Of a stretch of DNA of 64,000 nucleotides, positions 37,740-47,147 are shown one piece after another. The position numbers and the translations under genes are program-made. The DNA comes from Pseudomonas crudilactis (GTDB taxonomy: Bacteria; Pseudomonadota; Gammaproteobacteria; Pseudomonadales; Pseudomonadaceae): positions 62,001 to 126,000 of the forward strand of contig NZ_WXVV01000009.1 in assembly GCF_013433315.1 (NCBI RefSeq), read 5' to 3'. Under the pieces are notes generated by a model. The model was not told where the DNA came from, searched no databases, and saw only the letters and a program-made list of their open reading frames with translations. Each line of letters opens with the position of its first letter. The first letter of the stretch is position 1.

Positions 37740-39543
37740 CGGCAGGCAACTGATAGCTCCAGGTCTCGGTCAGGACTTCTTCAGTCGGCGCCGATTCCGG
37801 TGTGGCTGGGGCCGCGTCGGCAGCAACTGGCTGCTTGGCGTCTTTGTTGGCCTTGTCCTTGGCATCTGCAGCTGGCTTGGCGTCGGCCTGTTTGGCCTCG
37901 GCTGCCTTGGCTTCCTTGTCGATTTTCTCTTGTTGCTTGGCGGCAACCTTGTCGGCCTTGGCGACGGACGAGTTGGACGCCGGTACCGATTTCGCCAGAT
38001 CAGCGGTCACGACCGGCTGCACCAGAGCGGCACGCATCTCGGTCGACTTGCTCGCGTCCTTGATTTTCATCCGCAGGGTCAAGCGCCAGCCCTTGGTTTC
38101 CGGGTTGTAGCGCACGCTGTTCTCAACCAGTTCGGCGTTGTCGCCGACACTGACCTGACTGCGCACGTCGGCATCCGGAGTCAGTGCCGCCAGCGATGGA
38201 CCTTCGAAGTCGACCAGATAGGCAACGCTGCCGTCCGGCTGACGGATCAGGTTCGATTGCTTGACGTCACCGGTCGAACGCAGAGTCTGCGATACCCAGG
38301 CGCTGTCCGGCGCATGAATCGCCGCTTCGTCCATGGTCCAGTGCATGCGGTAAGCGAAGTCCAGTGGCTGGCCCGGCTCCGGCATTTTTTCCGGGCTCCA
38401 GAACGCAACGATGTTGTCGTTGGTTTCGTCGGCGGTCGGAATTTCTACCAGATCAACGGTGCCTTTGCCCCACTCGCCCTTCGGCTCGATCCAGGCGCTT
38501 GGGCGCTTGTCGTAGCGGTCGTCGAGGTCTTCGTAATGGCTGAAGTCGCGGCCACGTTGCAGCAGACCGAAACCACGCGGGTTCTCGACGCTGAAGTTGC
38601 TCACGGCCAGGTGTTTCGGGTTGTTCAACGGGCGCCAGATCCACTCGCCGTTGCCGGCATGGATCGACAGACCGCTGGAGTCGTGCAGTTCACGACGGTA
38701 GTTGAGGACTTTCGACGGCTGGTTGGCGCCGAACAGGAACATGCTGGTCAGCGGCGCGATGCCCAGTTTGCCGACCTTGTCACGCAGGAACATCTGCGCC
38801 TTGACGTCGACAATGGTGTCGCTGCCCGGACGCAGGATCAGACGGTAGGCACCGGTAGCGCGCGGCGAATCCAGCAGGGCGAAGATCACCAGGTGCTTGT
38901 CACCTGGCTTCGGCTGTTGAATCCAGAATTCGCGGAAACGCGGGAATTCTTCGCCCGACGGCAGCGCGGTATCAATCGCCAGACCACGCGCCGAGAGGCC
39001 GTAGGTGTGGCCCTTGCCGACAACGCGGAAGTAACTCGCGCCGAGCATGGTCATGATTTCGTCTTGCTTGTCGGCCTTGTTGATCGGGTAAAGCACACGG
39101 AAACCGGCATAACCCAGTTGTTCGGTGGCTTTCGGATCGAATTTCAGGTCGCCGAAATCGAAGCGCGTCGGATCGTATTTGATCTCTTCGACGGTGTTCG
39201 CCGTGATTTCGTTGATTTTCACCGGTGTATCGAAGTGCATACCCTGGTGATAGAAGGACAGTTTGAACGGGGTCTTCTGATCAGCCCACTCAGCCTTTTC
39301 GGTGAGGAAGCGGATTTTCTGATAGTCCGCGAATTTCATGTCGCGGAATTCGTTCGGCAGGTTGCTGCGCGGGGCTTCGAATTTCTGCCCGGCCAGCTCT
39401 TTGGCCTTGGCCGATACATCGTCAAGATTGAACGCCCAAAGCTGACCGGCGCTGAGCAGGCACAGGAGCGCCGAACCCGCTACCAGGGCACTTCGCATGC
39501 GTTTGGCAGACATTTTTGCTGCATTACAGGGACTAACAATCAC
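37732..39543 (-). CDS. opgG: Periplasmic glucan biosynthesis protein OpgG
   Basis: A 603-aa periplasmic protein that works with OpgH on osmoregulated glucans. A signal peptide (to about residue 45, ending GQLWA) precedes [18 protein letters not shown], a beta-sandwich glucan-binding domain and an Ig-like C-terminal domain ending [11 protein letters not shown]. The GTG at 39543 has GAGGG 7 nt upstream; an internal ATG at 39513 lacks a good ribosome site. Unusual: about 75 Lys/Ala/Asp-rich low-complexity residues are inserted just before the last beta strand, making the protein clearly longer than enterobacterial OpgG (about 511 aa). Confidence 0.94.
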   Translation of the reverse strand: MIVSPCNAAKMSAKRMRSALVAGSALLCLLSAGQLWAFNLDDVSAKAKELAGQKFEAPRSNLPNEFRDMKFADYQKIRFLTEKAEWADQKTPFKLSFYHQGMHFDTPVKINEITANTVEEIKYDPTRFDFGDLKFDPKATEQLGYAGFRVLYPINKADKQDEIMTMLGASYFRVVGKGHTYGLSARGLAIDTALPSGEEFPRFREFWIQQPKPGDKHLVIFALLDSPRATGAYRLILRPGSDTIVDVKAQMFLRDKVGKLGIAPLTSMFLFGANQPSKVLNYRRELHDSSGLSIHAGNGEWIWRPLNNPKHLAVSNFSVENPRGFGLLQRGRDFSHYEDLDDRYDKRPSAWIEPKGEWGKGTVDLVEIPTADETNDNIVAFWSPEKMPEPGQPLDFAYRMHWTMDEAAIHAPDSAWVSQTLRSTGDVKQSNLIRQPDGSVAYLVDFEGPSLAALTPDADVRSQVSVGDNAELVENSVRYNPETKGWRLTLRMKIKDASKSTEMRAALVQPVVTADLAKSVPASNSSVAKADKVAAKQQEKIDKEAKAAEAKQADAKPAADAKDKANKDAKQPVAADAAPATPESAPTEEVLTETWSYQLPADE

Positions 39544-39622
39544 GAGCAACCCTCGCCGAAAACAGATCAATAAACCAACGGCCAGCTATCTATATGCCAG
39601 GTTGGCGAGCATTGTTCCGACT

Positions 39623-39651
39623 CCGTTGGGGCAAAATGATTCCCCAATCGG
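39623..39651. repeat. Inverted repeat upstream of opgG
   Basis: CCGTTGGGG, 10 nt, CCCCAATCGG, about 80-110 bp before the opgG start. It could be an operator or leader hairpin. The rest of 39544-39818 is A/T-rich with no ORF. Confidence 0.4.
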
Positions 39652-39768
39652 ATCCAGACAAGTCTCTACCTAAGTCAAAAATGAACCAGCGAGCGCTGAT
39701 CCCAGTGCGCGCGATTATCTAGTAGCCCGCATGACAACGCATCAGGGGTAACAAAGTATTTATCGCGA

Positions 39769-39809
39769 AAACACCTTAAAAACAGTCGAAATTTCCTAAA
39801 AAGGTGTTT
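39769..39809. repeat. Inverted repeat after dtd
   Basis: AAACACCTT, 23 nt, AAGGTGTTT. It begins 10 bp past the dtd stop. It is A/T-rich with a long loop, so it is a poor terminator; it may instead be part of the opgG control region. Confidence 0.35.
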
Positions 39810-39818
39810 CAAGCGCTT

Positions 39819-40256
39819 TCAGGTCTGTAACAAAAAGGTAACCGGGCCATCGTTGACCAAATGCACCTGCATATCGGCGCCGAATCTACCTGATGCCACA
39901 GTGCCATGCACCTGTTTCGCACTGCTTAATAGATAGTCGAACAATTCCTCGCCCAACGCGGGAGGCGCTGCCGTCGAAAAGCTCGGGCGCAACCCGCTTT
40001 TGGTGTCGGCAGCCAGGGTGAACTGAGAGACCAGCAGCAACCCGCCACCGACATCGGCGAGGGACAAGTTCATCTTGCCCTCCGCATCACTGAATACCCG
40101 ATAGTTAAGCAGCTTATGCAGAAGTTTGTCGGCGCTGGTACGCGTGTCGTCGGGTTCGACCGCCACCAGCACCAACAAACCGTGATCTACCGCGCCGACG
40201 ACTTCGCCTGCCACTTCAACCCGCGCACCGCGAACGCGCTGTAAAAGCCCCTTCAT
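39819..40256 (-). CDS. dtd: D-aminoacyl-tRNA deacylase
   Basis: A 145-aa homodimeric editing enzyme that removes D-amino acids (and Gly) mischarged on tRNA. The family motifs are S-Q-F-T-L ([21 protein letters not shown]) and the cross-subunit Gly-cisPro-type motif [22 protein letters not shown] is the canonical start; the ATG at 40256 overlaps the pip stop (ATGA). A quality-control enzyme beside a peptidase; the pairing is common in pseudomonads. Confidence 0.96.
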   Translation of the reverse strand: MKGLLQRVRGARVEVAGEVVGAVDHGLLVLVAVEPDDTRTSADKLLHKLLNYRVFSDAEGKMNLSLADVGGGLLLVSQFTLAADTKSGLRPSFSTAAPPALGEELFDYLLSSAKQVHGTVASGRFGADMQVHLVNDGPVTFLLQT

Positions 40257-41224
40257 GCTTCTTCGGGCGGCAGATCGAGCAGGCGCCGGGCCATGTTGCC
40301 CGCGGCGCGCACCAGCGCATCGGTGATGCCCGGCTCGGAAGCAGCATGGCCAGCATCGCGAATCACCTGCAGTTCGCTGTTCGGCCAGGCCTGGTGCAAT
40401 TCCCACGCATTGTCGAGCGGGCAGATCACGTCATAGCGACCGTGAATGATCACCCCCGGCAGATGGGCGATCTTGCCCATGTCGCGAATCAGCTGGTTCG
40501 GCTCAAGGAAGGCGTTGTTGGTGAAGTAATGGCATTCGATCCGCGCAATCGACAGCGCGCGCTGCGGCTCGGAGAAGCGATCGACCACCAGCGGGTTCGG
40601 ACGCAGGGTTGCAGTGCGCCCTTCCCAGGTCGACCAGGCTTTGGCCGCGTGCATCTGCGCAATCTGGTCGTTGCCGGTCAGACGTTTGTGGAAAGCGCTG
40701 AGCAGGTCATCACGCTCGTCCAGCGGGATCGGCGCGATGTAGTCCTGCCAGTAATCGGGGAACAGACGGCTGGCACCGGCCTGATAGAACCACTCGATTT
40801 CCTGCGGACGGCAGAGAAAGATCCCACGCAGGATCAGGCCGTGAACGCGCTCAGGGTGGGTTTGCGCGTAGGCCAGCGCCAGGGTCGAACCCCACGAGCC
40901 GCCAAACAGCACCCATTTGTCGATGCCCAGATGTTTGCGGATGCGCTCAAGGTCAGCGACCAGATCCCACGTCGTGTTGTTCTCGAGGCTGGCGTGCGGG
41001 GTGGAGCGACCGCAGCCGCGCTGGTCGAAGGTGACAATGCGATAGAGGTTCGGATCGAAATAGCGACGGCTCTGCGCGTCGCAACCGGCGCCGGGACCGC
41101 CGTGGATGAACACAACCGGCAAACCCTCCGGTGAACCGCTTTCGTCGACATACAGCGTATGGGTGTCATCGACAGCCAGATCGTGCCGGGCGTGAGGTTT
41201 GATCTGCGGAAACAAAGTCTGCAT
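40253..41224 (-). CDS. pip: Proline iminopeptidase
   Basis: A 323-aa alpha/beta-hydrolase of peptidase family S33 that cleaves N-terminal proline. It has the oxyanion motif [17 protein letters not shown], nucleophile box G-G-S-W-G-S, catalytic Asp in HGRYDVICP and His in RDAGHAASE. It begins [26 protein letters not shown], the cytoplasmic family form without signal peptide. It is translationally coupled to dtd. Confidence 0.95.
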   Translation of the reverse strand: MQTLFPQIKPHARHDLAVDDTHTLYVDESGSPEGLPVVFIHGGPGAGCDAQSRRYFDPNLYRIVTFDQRGCGRSTPHASLENNTTWDLVADLERIRKHLGIDKWVLFGGSWGSTLALAYAQTHPERVHGLILRGIFLCRPQEIEWFYQAGASRLFPDYWQDYIAPIPLDERDDLLSAFHKRLTGNDQIAQMHAAKAWSTWEGRTATLRPNPLVVDRFSEPQRALSIARIECHYFTNNAFLEPNQLIRDMGKIAHLPGVIIHGRYDVICPLDNAWELHQAWPNSELQVIRDAGHAASEPGITDALVRAAGNMARRLLDLPPEEA

Positions 41225-41371
41225 TGCGCGCTCCGTAAGGGGTCGAGGTCATCCCTGGGGGGACTTCTATTATTCTGCCGTTGGGCATCATAAACCCGAT
41301 TTACGTCAATGAGCATGCTCCAGCGCAGTCACCGTTTGTCAGCCATAAACTTCGCAGGCTGTACACACTCC

Positions 41372-41461
41372 TGTGGGAGCGAGCCTGCTCGCGAAAGCGG
41401 CGTGTCATTCAACGTAGATGTTGGCTGAACGGACGCCTTCGCGAGCAGGCTCGCTCCCACA
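41372..41461. repeat. REP pair, pip-hutG gap
   Basis: Head-in doublet TGTGGGAGCGAGCCTGCTCGCGAA ... TTCGCGAGCAGGCTCGCTCCCACA, directly after the hutG stop and so at the very 3' end of the hutU-hutG gene run. Confidence 0.9.
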
Positions 41462-41467
41462 AGGGGG

Positions 41468-42271
41468 TTATGCGGTGTAGTGAGACTTTGCCCAGGCCAG
41501 ATAGCCCTGCAGCAATTCCTTTAGTACCACCCGCGTCGGCTCGGCCAGGTCGGGGCGGTAGCGGAACGGTTCGAACTCTTCCATGTAGGTGCTCTGGCAC
41601 AACTCCAGTTGCACCGCATGGATGTTCTCGGTCGGGTTGCCGTAATGGCGGGTGATGTGGCCGCCCTTGAAGCGGCCGTTGAGCACGTGACTGTAATCAG
41701 CGTGGCACGCGCAGATCGCTTCCAGTTGCGCGGCCAGTTGTGGATCGCAACTGGCGCCATTGAAGGTGCCGAGGTTGAAGTCCGGCAGTTTGCCGTCAAA
41801 AAGATGCGGGATGATCGAGCGGATCGAATGCGCATCGAACAGCAGCGCGTAACCGAACTCGGCTTTCAGTCGTGCCAGCTCTTCTTGAAGTGTGCGGTGA
41901 TATGGTGTCCAGATCTGCTCAAGGTAAGTCGCGCGCTCTTCTTTCGACGGCTCGAGCCCGTCCTTGAACAATGGGATTCCATCGAACAACGTCGCCGGGT
42001 ACAGCCCGGTGGTCGCCCCTGCGTACAGCGGTTTGTCGTCGGACGGACGGTTCAGGTCGATGACGAATCGCGAGTACTCCGCCGCCAACGTGCTCGCACC
42101 CAACTCTTCAGCAAAATCGTAAAGCTGCGGAATATGCCAGTCAGTGTCCGGCAGGCTTTTCGCGTCCGCGATCAACCCAGCCTCTACTGTCGGGGTCAGG
42201 CGCACCCCGGCATGCGGCATGCTGATCAGCAGCGGCACGCGACCTTGTTTGAAGCTCAGAACCTTATCCAC
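41468..42271 (-). CDS. hutG: N-formylglutamate deformylase
   Basis: A 267-aa N-formylglutamate amidohydrolase, the last step of the Pseudomonas-type histidine pathway (formylglutamate to glutamate and formate). Motifs are PLLISMPHAGVRLTP, FVIDLNRPSDD, LLFDAHSIRSIIPHLFDG and GNPTENIHAVQLELCQSTYM. The GTG at 42271 is chosen (M-D-K-V-L-S-F-K-Q-G-R) with GGAGAG upstream; an ORF reaching 42460 overlaps hutI out of family. Follows hutI by 10 bp. Confidence 0.95.
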   Translation of the reverse strand: MDKVLSFKQGRVPLLISMPHAGVRLTPTVEAGLIADAKSLPDTDWHIPQLYDFAEELGASTLAAEYSRFVIDLNRPSDDKPLYAGATTGLYPATLFDGIPLFKDGLEPSKEERATYLEQIWTPYHRTLQEELARLKAEFGYALLFDAHSIRSIIPHLFDGKLPDFNLGTFNGASCDPQLAAQLEAICACHADYSHVLNGRFKGGHITRHYGNPTENIHAVQLELCQSTYMEEFEPFRYRPDLAEPTRVVLKELLQGYLAWAKSHYTA

Positions 42272-42281
42272 AACCGCTCTC

Positions 42282-43487
42282 CTACAGACTTGATTCGACG
42301 CCGTGACGCACGACGCGTTTGTCCAGATCGCCACCCAGCCAATAGGCCAGATCCGCCGGACGATCGATATGCCAGGCAACGAAATCCGCAACCTTGCCGA
42401 CTTCCAGCGAGCCGTGGGTGGCGGCCATGCCCAGCGCTTGCGCGGCATGAATCGTCGCACCGGCCAGGGCTTCTTCCGGGGTCATGCGGAAACAGGTGCA
42501 GGCCATGTTCAACATCAGCCGCAACGACAGCGCCGGCGAGGTGCCAGGGTTGAGGTCGCTGGCGATGGCGATTTTCACTTTGTGTTTGCGCAGGGCTTCC
42601 ATCGGCGGCAGTTGGGTTTCACGCAGGAAGTAGAACGCGCCCGGCAGCAGCACCGCGACGGTGTCGGCTTCGGCCATGGCGATGGCGTCGGCTTCGTCCA
42701 TGAATTCCAGGTGATCCGCAGACAGCGCCTTGTAGCGCGCGGCGAGGCTGGAACCGTGCAGCGACGACAGTTGTTCAGCGTGAAGCTTCACCGGCAAACC
42801 GAGTTTTTGTGCAGCAATGAAGACGCGCTCGACCTGTTCTGGCGAGAACGCCAGATATTCGCAGAAGGCATCCACGGCATCGACCAGACCTTCGGCAGCC
42901 AGAGCGGGCAGCATTTCTGCGCAGATCAGCTCGATGTAATCGTCGGCGCGATCTTTGTACTCCGGTGGCAACGCGTGGGCCGCGAGGCAGGTGCTGCGCA
43001 CGCTGATCGGCAGCTCTTTTTCCAGGCGACGAATGACGCGAAGGATTTTGCGCTCGTTGGCCAGATCGAGGCCGTAGCCGGATTTCATTTCGACCGTGGT
43101 CACGCCGTCGCGCATCAGGCTTTTCAGGCGTTTCGCGGCGCTGGCGAACAGCTCGTCTTCAGTGGCTTCGCGCGTCGCGCGCACGGTGCTGGCGATGCCG
43201 CCGCCGGAGGCTGCGATCTCCGCGTAGCTGACACCTTGCAGGCGTTTTTCGAACTCGCCACTGCGGTTGCCGCCGAACACCGTGTGGGTGTGGCAGTCGA
43301 TCAGGCCGGGAGTGACCCACGCGCCTTGCAGGTCATTGACCGCCGGGTATTCGCCGGATGGCAGTTGATTGCGCGGGCCGATCCACTCGATGAGCGCACC
43401 GGACGTCACGATGGCCGCATCCTCGATGATCGAGTAGACGCCTTGCGCCATGGTTGCGACGTGGCAGTGTTGCCAGAGGGTTTTCAC
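42282..43487 (-). CDS. hutI: Imidazolonepropionase
   Basis: A 401-aa metal-dependent amidohydrolase that opens 4-imidazolone-5-propionate to N-formimino-glutamate. Metal and substrate motifs: [17 protein letters not shown], the GGGIASTV loop, [26 protein letters not shown] and [26 protein letters not shown] is the usual start. A 353-bp gap with repeat copy D separates it from hutH, so a read-through transcript or a local promoter must supply it. Confidence 0.96.
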   Translation of the reverse strand: MKTLWQHCHVATMAQGVYSIIEDAAIVTSGALIEWIGPRNQLPSGEYPAVNDLQGAWVTPGLIDCHTHTVFGGNRSGEFEKRLQGVSYAEIAASGGGIASTVRATREATEDELFASAAKRLKSLMRDGVTTVEMKSGYGLDLANERKILRVIRRLEKELPISVRSTCLAAHALPPEYKDRADDYIELICAEMLPALAAEGLVDAVDAFCEYLAFSPEQVERVFIAAQKLGLPVKLHAEQLSSLHGSSLAARYKALSADHLEFMDEADAIAMAEADTVAVLLPGAFYFLRETQLPPMEALRKHKVKIAIASDLNPGTSPALSLRLMLNMACTCFRMTPEEALAGATIHAAQALGMAATHGSLEVGKVADFVAWHIDRPADLAYWLGGDLDKRVVRHGVESSL

Positions 43488-43532
43488 TGTTGGCCTCCGT
43501 TGGGGCTGGTTTGGTGGGTAGCCTTGAAAAGC

Positions 43533-43800
43533 CCCTCACCCTAGCCCTCTCCCGGAGGGAGAGGGGACTGACCGGGTTGTTCTGTCGAGGTACACCGACC
43601 TGAAAGTCTTGAGCCGAACTCAGGTTCTGAAAACCATGAAGATCGGCTCCCTGCTCTCGCCAGGAAGAAGCAGGACTGACCGGGTTGCTCTGTCGAGGTA
43701 CATCGACCTGGAAATCTTGAGCCGAACTCAGGCTTTGAAAACCACGAAGATCGGCTCCCTTCCCCCTCTCCCCCTGGGGGAGAGGGCTGGGGTGAGGGGG
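43533..43800. repeat. Long palindromic intergenic element, copy D, internally duplicated
   Basis: Outer arms CCCTCACCCTAGCCCTCTCCC and GGGGGAGAGGGCTGGGGTGAGG as in the other copies. The interior holds two direct copies of an 87-bp unit (43566-43652 and 43674-43760, starting GACTGACCGGGTTG and ending GATCGGCTCCCT) at a 108-bp period, differing at only a few positions. It fills the hutH-hutI gap. Confidence 0.85.
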
Positions 43801-43840
43801 ATCGATTTCACTGACAACAAAGCTCCCCCTGAAAGCCCAC

Positions 43841-45373
43841 TTACAAACTAGGCAAAAGCTTCGCCAGAACCAGCTCAGTCAAACACCGCGAAGCCAGCAA
43901 TTCAGTCGCCGCATTGATGTCCGGCGCAAAGAAGCGGTCCTTCTCATAGAACGGCACTTCCTTACGCAAAATCGCCCGCGCCTGCTCCAGTTTCGCCGAA
44001 GTCTTCAGACCGTTACGCAGATCCAGACCCTGCACCGCCGCCAACCATTCCACCGCCAGAATCCCGCGAGTATTCTCGGCCATTTCCCACAAACGCTTAC
44101 CCGCAGCAGGTGCCATCGACACGTGGTCTTCCTGGTTGGCCGAGGTCGGCAGGCTGTCCACCGAATGCGGATGCGACAAGGCCTTGTTTTCGCTGGCCAG
44201 TGCCGCTGCCGTCACTTGAGCAATCATGAAGCCAGAGTTCACACCACCGTTAGCGACAAGGAACGGCGGCAGTTGCGACATGTGCTTGTCCATCATCAGC
44301 GAAATACGGCGTTCGCTCAGCGAGCCGATTTCAGCGATGGCCAATGCCATGTTGTCAGCGGCCATGGCCACCGGTTCGGCGTGGAAGTTACCGCCGGAAA
44401 TCACATCGCCTTCAGCAGCGAAGACCAGCGGGTTGTCGGAAACGGCGTTGGCTTCAACGGCCAAGACCTCAGCGGCCTGACGGAACTGCGTCAGGCAAGC
44501 GCCCATGACTTGCGGCTGGCAGCGCAGCGAGTACGGATCCTGCACTTTCTCGCAGTTCTGGTGCGAATCGGAGACTTCGCTGCGCTCACCAAGCAGATCG
44601 CGGTAAGCAGCAGCGGCGTCGATCTGACCTTTCTGGCCACGCGCGGCGTGGATGCGTGCATCGAACGGCGAACGCGAACCCAAGACCGCTTCAACCGTCA
44701 GACCACCCAGCGCCAGCGCGCCAGCGAACAAGTCTTCACCTTCAAACAGACCGCGCAGGGCAAACGCGGTGGAAACCTGAGTACCGTTGAGCAGCGCCAG
44801 ACCTTCTTTAGCCGCTAAAGTCAGCGGCATCAGGCCGGCGACTTTCAGCGCTTCAGTGGCTTCCATCCACTCACCCTTGTAGCGTGCCTTGCCCTCGCCC
44901 AGCAGCACCAGCGACATATGCGCCAACGGCGCCAGGTCGCCCGACGCGCCCACCGAACCTTTCAGCGGAATGTGCGGATAGACCTCGGCATTGATCAGCG
45001 CAATCAGCGCATCAATCACCACGCGGCGAATACCGGAGAAACCACGGCTGAGGCTGTTGACCTTGAGCACCATGATCAGCCGCACCAGTTCATCGCTGAT
45101 CGGCACGCCAACGCCGGCAGCGTGAGACAGCACCAGCGAGCGCTGCAGGTTCTCGAGGTCTTCGCTGGCGATGCGGGTCGAGGCCAGCAGGCCGAAACCG
45201 GTGTTGATGCCGTACGCGGTGCGGTTCTCGGCGAGGATCTGCTCGACGCAGGCGACACTGGCTTCGATCTGTGCCGAGGCGCTGTTGTCGAGAGTCAGCT
45301 TGACCGGGTTCTGGTAGACGTCACGCAGTTGGGCCAGGCTCAGTTGGCCGGGAATCAGGTTCAGCGCAGTCAT
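43841..45373 (-). CDS. hutH: Histidine ammonia-lyase (MIO-containing)
   Basis: A 510-aa lyase that converts histidine to trans-urocanate and ammonia. The self-processing A143-S144-G145 triad ([15 protein letters not shown]) forms the MIO electrophile. Other active-site residues are present: Tyr54 (AYGINTGFG), His84 (LSHAAGVG), Asn196 (LLNGTQ), Q278-D-P-Y281-S-L-R284, and Glu in QEDHVSM. GGAG precedes the ATG by 8 nt, and AATAACAA (a Crc-type motif) lies 22-29 nt upstream. This is the copy expected to be functional. It is paired with a divergent paralogue 118 bp upstream. Confidence 0.97.
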   Translation of the reverse strand: MTALNLIPGQLSLAQLRDVYQNPVKLTLDNSASAQIEASVACVEQILAENRTAYGINTGFGLLASTRIASEDLENLQRSLVLSHAAGVGVPISDELVRLIMVLKVNSLSRGFSGIRRVVIDALIALINAEVYPHIPLKGSVGASGDLAPLAHMSLVLLGEGKARYKGEWMEATEALKVAGLMPLTLAAKEGLALLNGTQVSTAFALRGLFEGEDLFAGALALGGLTVEAVLGSRSPFDARIHAARGQKGQIDAAAAYRDLLGERSEVSDSHQNCEKVQDPYSLRCQPQVMGACLTQFRQAAEVLAVEANAVSDNPLVFAAEGDVISGGNFHAEPVAMAADNMALAIAEIGSLSERRISLMMDKHMSQLPPFLVANGGVNSGFMIAQVTAAALASENKALSHPHSVDSLPTSANQEDHVSMAPAAGKRLWEMAENTRGILAVEWLAAVQGLDLRNGLKTSAKLEQARAILRKEVPFYEKDRFFAPDINAATELLASRCLTELVLAKLLPSL

Positions 45374-45394
45374 TTAAATGCTCCTTTTGAGAGT

Positions 45395-45402
45395 TTGTTA
45401 TT
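45395..45402 (-). promoter_or_regulatory. Possible Crc/Hfq (CA) motif before hutH
   Basis: Read leftward: AATAACAA, an exact AAnAAnAA, 22-29 nt before the hutH start and just upstream of AAAAGGAG. hut genes are classic targets of carbon catabolite repression in Pseudomonas. A motif this short also occurs by chance. Confidence 0.35.
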
Positions 45403-45491
45403 AACTTGCCATTCGCTCCGGAGCATTCCGTTATCCGTCGCTTTCAGCCTTGTGGGCATCCGGCGCCTTGGCACGCTGGCAGGGTAGTTTT

Positions 45492-47015
45492 TCAGTGCAA
45501 ATTCGATAGAACGTTGTGCAGCGAATTCGGTTTTTTCAGAACGCTCGCAGCGGCAGCGATATCCGGCGCCAGCCAGCGATCCTGATCGTAGGCCGGGACC
45601 GTTTCGCGCAGCAGTCGCCACGCGCGGTCAGTGCCCACGCCAAAGCCTTGTTCCTTGAGGAATTCAAACGCCTGCGCCGCCAGCAGATATTCAATCGCGA
45701 GGATCTGCGTACAGTTTTCCAGCGCGCGATGCAGCTTCAGCGCGGCATTGGTGCCCATGCTCAAGTGATCTTCCTGCAGGCCCGAGGTGATGTAGTTGTC
45801 GAGCACCGCCGGTTGCGCCAATTGGCGGTTTTCCGCACACAGCGACGCGGCGACGTATTGGACGATCATCATCCCCGAGTTCACCCCCGGATTGGCCACC
45901 AGAAACGCCGGCAAACCACTGACGTGCGGGTTGACCAGACGATCGAGGCGACGCTCGGCAATCGAGCCGATTTCGGCCATGGCAATCGCCAGCAGATCCG
46001 CCGCCATCGCCACCGACTGGCCGTGCGGGTTGGCTTGCGACATCACCCGGAAATTGTCCGGCGTGCCCAGCAGGAGCGGGTTATCAGTGCAGCCGTTGAG
46101 TTCGCCTTCGACCTGTTTGATCGCGTGGTCGAGTTGATCACGCGCGGCACCGTGTACCTGCGGAATCGAACGAATGCTCAGCGCATCCTGAGTGCGAATG
46201 CCTTTGCTCGACGCAATCACTTCACTGCCATCGAGCAAGGCGCGCAGATTGATGCCGACCTGCTGCATGCCCGGGTGCGGTTTCAGCGCGATGATCTCAG
46301 CGTCGAACGCATCGATTTGGCCGCGCTGGGCTTCGAAACTCATGGCGCCGATGACGTCGGCCCATTGCACCAATCGCGTCGCATCGGCAATCGCCAGACA
46401 GCTGAGGCCGGTCATGCATGGCGTTCCGTTGACCAGGCACAAGCCGTCTTTTGCGCCGAGTTGCACTGGTTGCAGGCCTTCTTCGGCCAGCGCCTGTTGC
46501 GCCGAGGTGATCTGCCCGCGATAGCGGACATTACCGACGCCGAGCAACGCGATGCCGATGTGCGCCATGTGGGTCAGGTAACCGACCGAGCCTTGCGACG
46601 GAACCTGCGGGGTGATGCCGCGATTGAGCAGCGCCAGCAGCGCTTCGACGACGCGGCGATGAATGCCGGATTTGCCGTGGCTGTAGTTGTGGATCGCCGC
46701 GCAGATGATCGCGCGGGTCTGCTCGTCGGCGAGTACCGGGCCGACGCCGCAGGCGTGGCTAAGCAAGGTGTTGCGCGAGAGCTGGCTGAGCTGTTCGTCT
46801 TTTAGGGAAACGTTGGACAAACCGCCCAGGCCGGTGTTGACGCCATAGGCGCGCTCACCGCTTTCGACGATGCGCTGAACGATGCCTTGAGCGTTTTCGA
46901 TACGCGCCCAGGTGTCGCTGGACAGCTCAAGTTGCGCACCGTGACGAGCGACGGCGACCACGTCCTGCCAACGCAGGGGGCTGCCTGTGATAGCGATTTT
47001 TTCAGCCTGGGACAT
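45492..47015 (-). CDS. hutH: HutH-family paralogue lacking the MIO triad
   Basis: A 507-aa protein, clearly of the aromatic-amino-acid/histidine ammonia-lyase family along its whole length (RAYGVNTGLGGLSN, LLSHACGVG, CLVNGTPCMTG, IPQVHGAARDQL, GLQEDHLSMGTNAALKL). However, [11 protein letters not shown] is replaced by GSVG-YLTH (residues 142-149): the three MIO-forming residues are deleted. Catalytic Tyr in QDPYSLR is Leu (QDALSIR). The frame is intact and codon use normal, so it is not a decaying pseudogene. It lies between hutV and hutH. The ATG at 47015 has GAGG 6 nt upstream. In SBW25-type loci two hutH copies are known and one is the main histidase; this would be the other. Function unknown. 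Confidence 0.85.
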   Translation of the reverse strand: MSQAEKIAITGSPLRWQDVVAVARHGAQLELSSDTWARIENAQGIVQRIVESGERAYGVNTGLGGLSNVSLKDEQLSQLSRNTLLSHACGVGPVLADEQTRAIICAAIHNYSHGKSGIHRRVVEALLALLNRGITPQVPSQGSVGYLTHMAHIGIALLGVGNVRYRGQITSAQQALAEEGLQPVQLGAKDGLCLVNGTPCMTGLSCLAIADATRLVQWADVIGAMSFEAQRGQIDAFDAEIIALKPHPGMQQVGINLRALLDGSEVIASSKGIRTQDALSIRSIPQVHGAARDQLDHAIKQVEGELNGCTDNPLLLGTPDNFRVMSQANPHGQSVAMAADLLAIAMAEIGSIAERRLDRLVNPHVSGLPAFLVANPGVNSGMMIVQYVAASLCAENRQLAQPAVLDNYITSGLQEDHLSMGTNAALKLHRALENCTQILAIEYLLAAQAFEFLKEQGFGVGTDRAWRLLRETVPAYDQDRWLAPDIAAAASVLKKPNSLHNVLSNLH

Positions 47016-47056
47016 CATTAACCTCATCCGAACATTGATACAGCTGTGCCGCCGTC

Positions 47057-47122
47057 TTCGCGAGCAGGCTCGCTCCCACAGGAGACCGCATTCCAATGTG
47101 GGAGCGAGCTTGCTCGCGAAGG
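47057..47122. repeat. REP pair, hutV-hutH-like gap
   Basis: TTCGCGAGCAGGCTCGCTCCCACAGGAGACCGCATTCCAATGTGGGAGCGAGCTTGCTCGCGAA: outward-pointing doublet with the same short linker as the one at 33903, suggesting the two arose from one mobile doublet. Confidence 0.9.
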
Positions 47123-47147
47123 GGCCGGCAGCCTCACCGCAAGTCTG

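Noticed and set aside
45492..47015. Calling the second hutH a pseudogene
   Set aside because: The frame is full length with intact core motifs and normal codon use; the change is confined to the MIO site and one catalytic Tyr, which fits a change of function better than decay.
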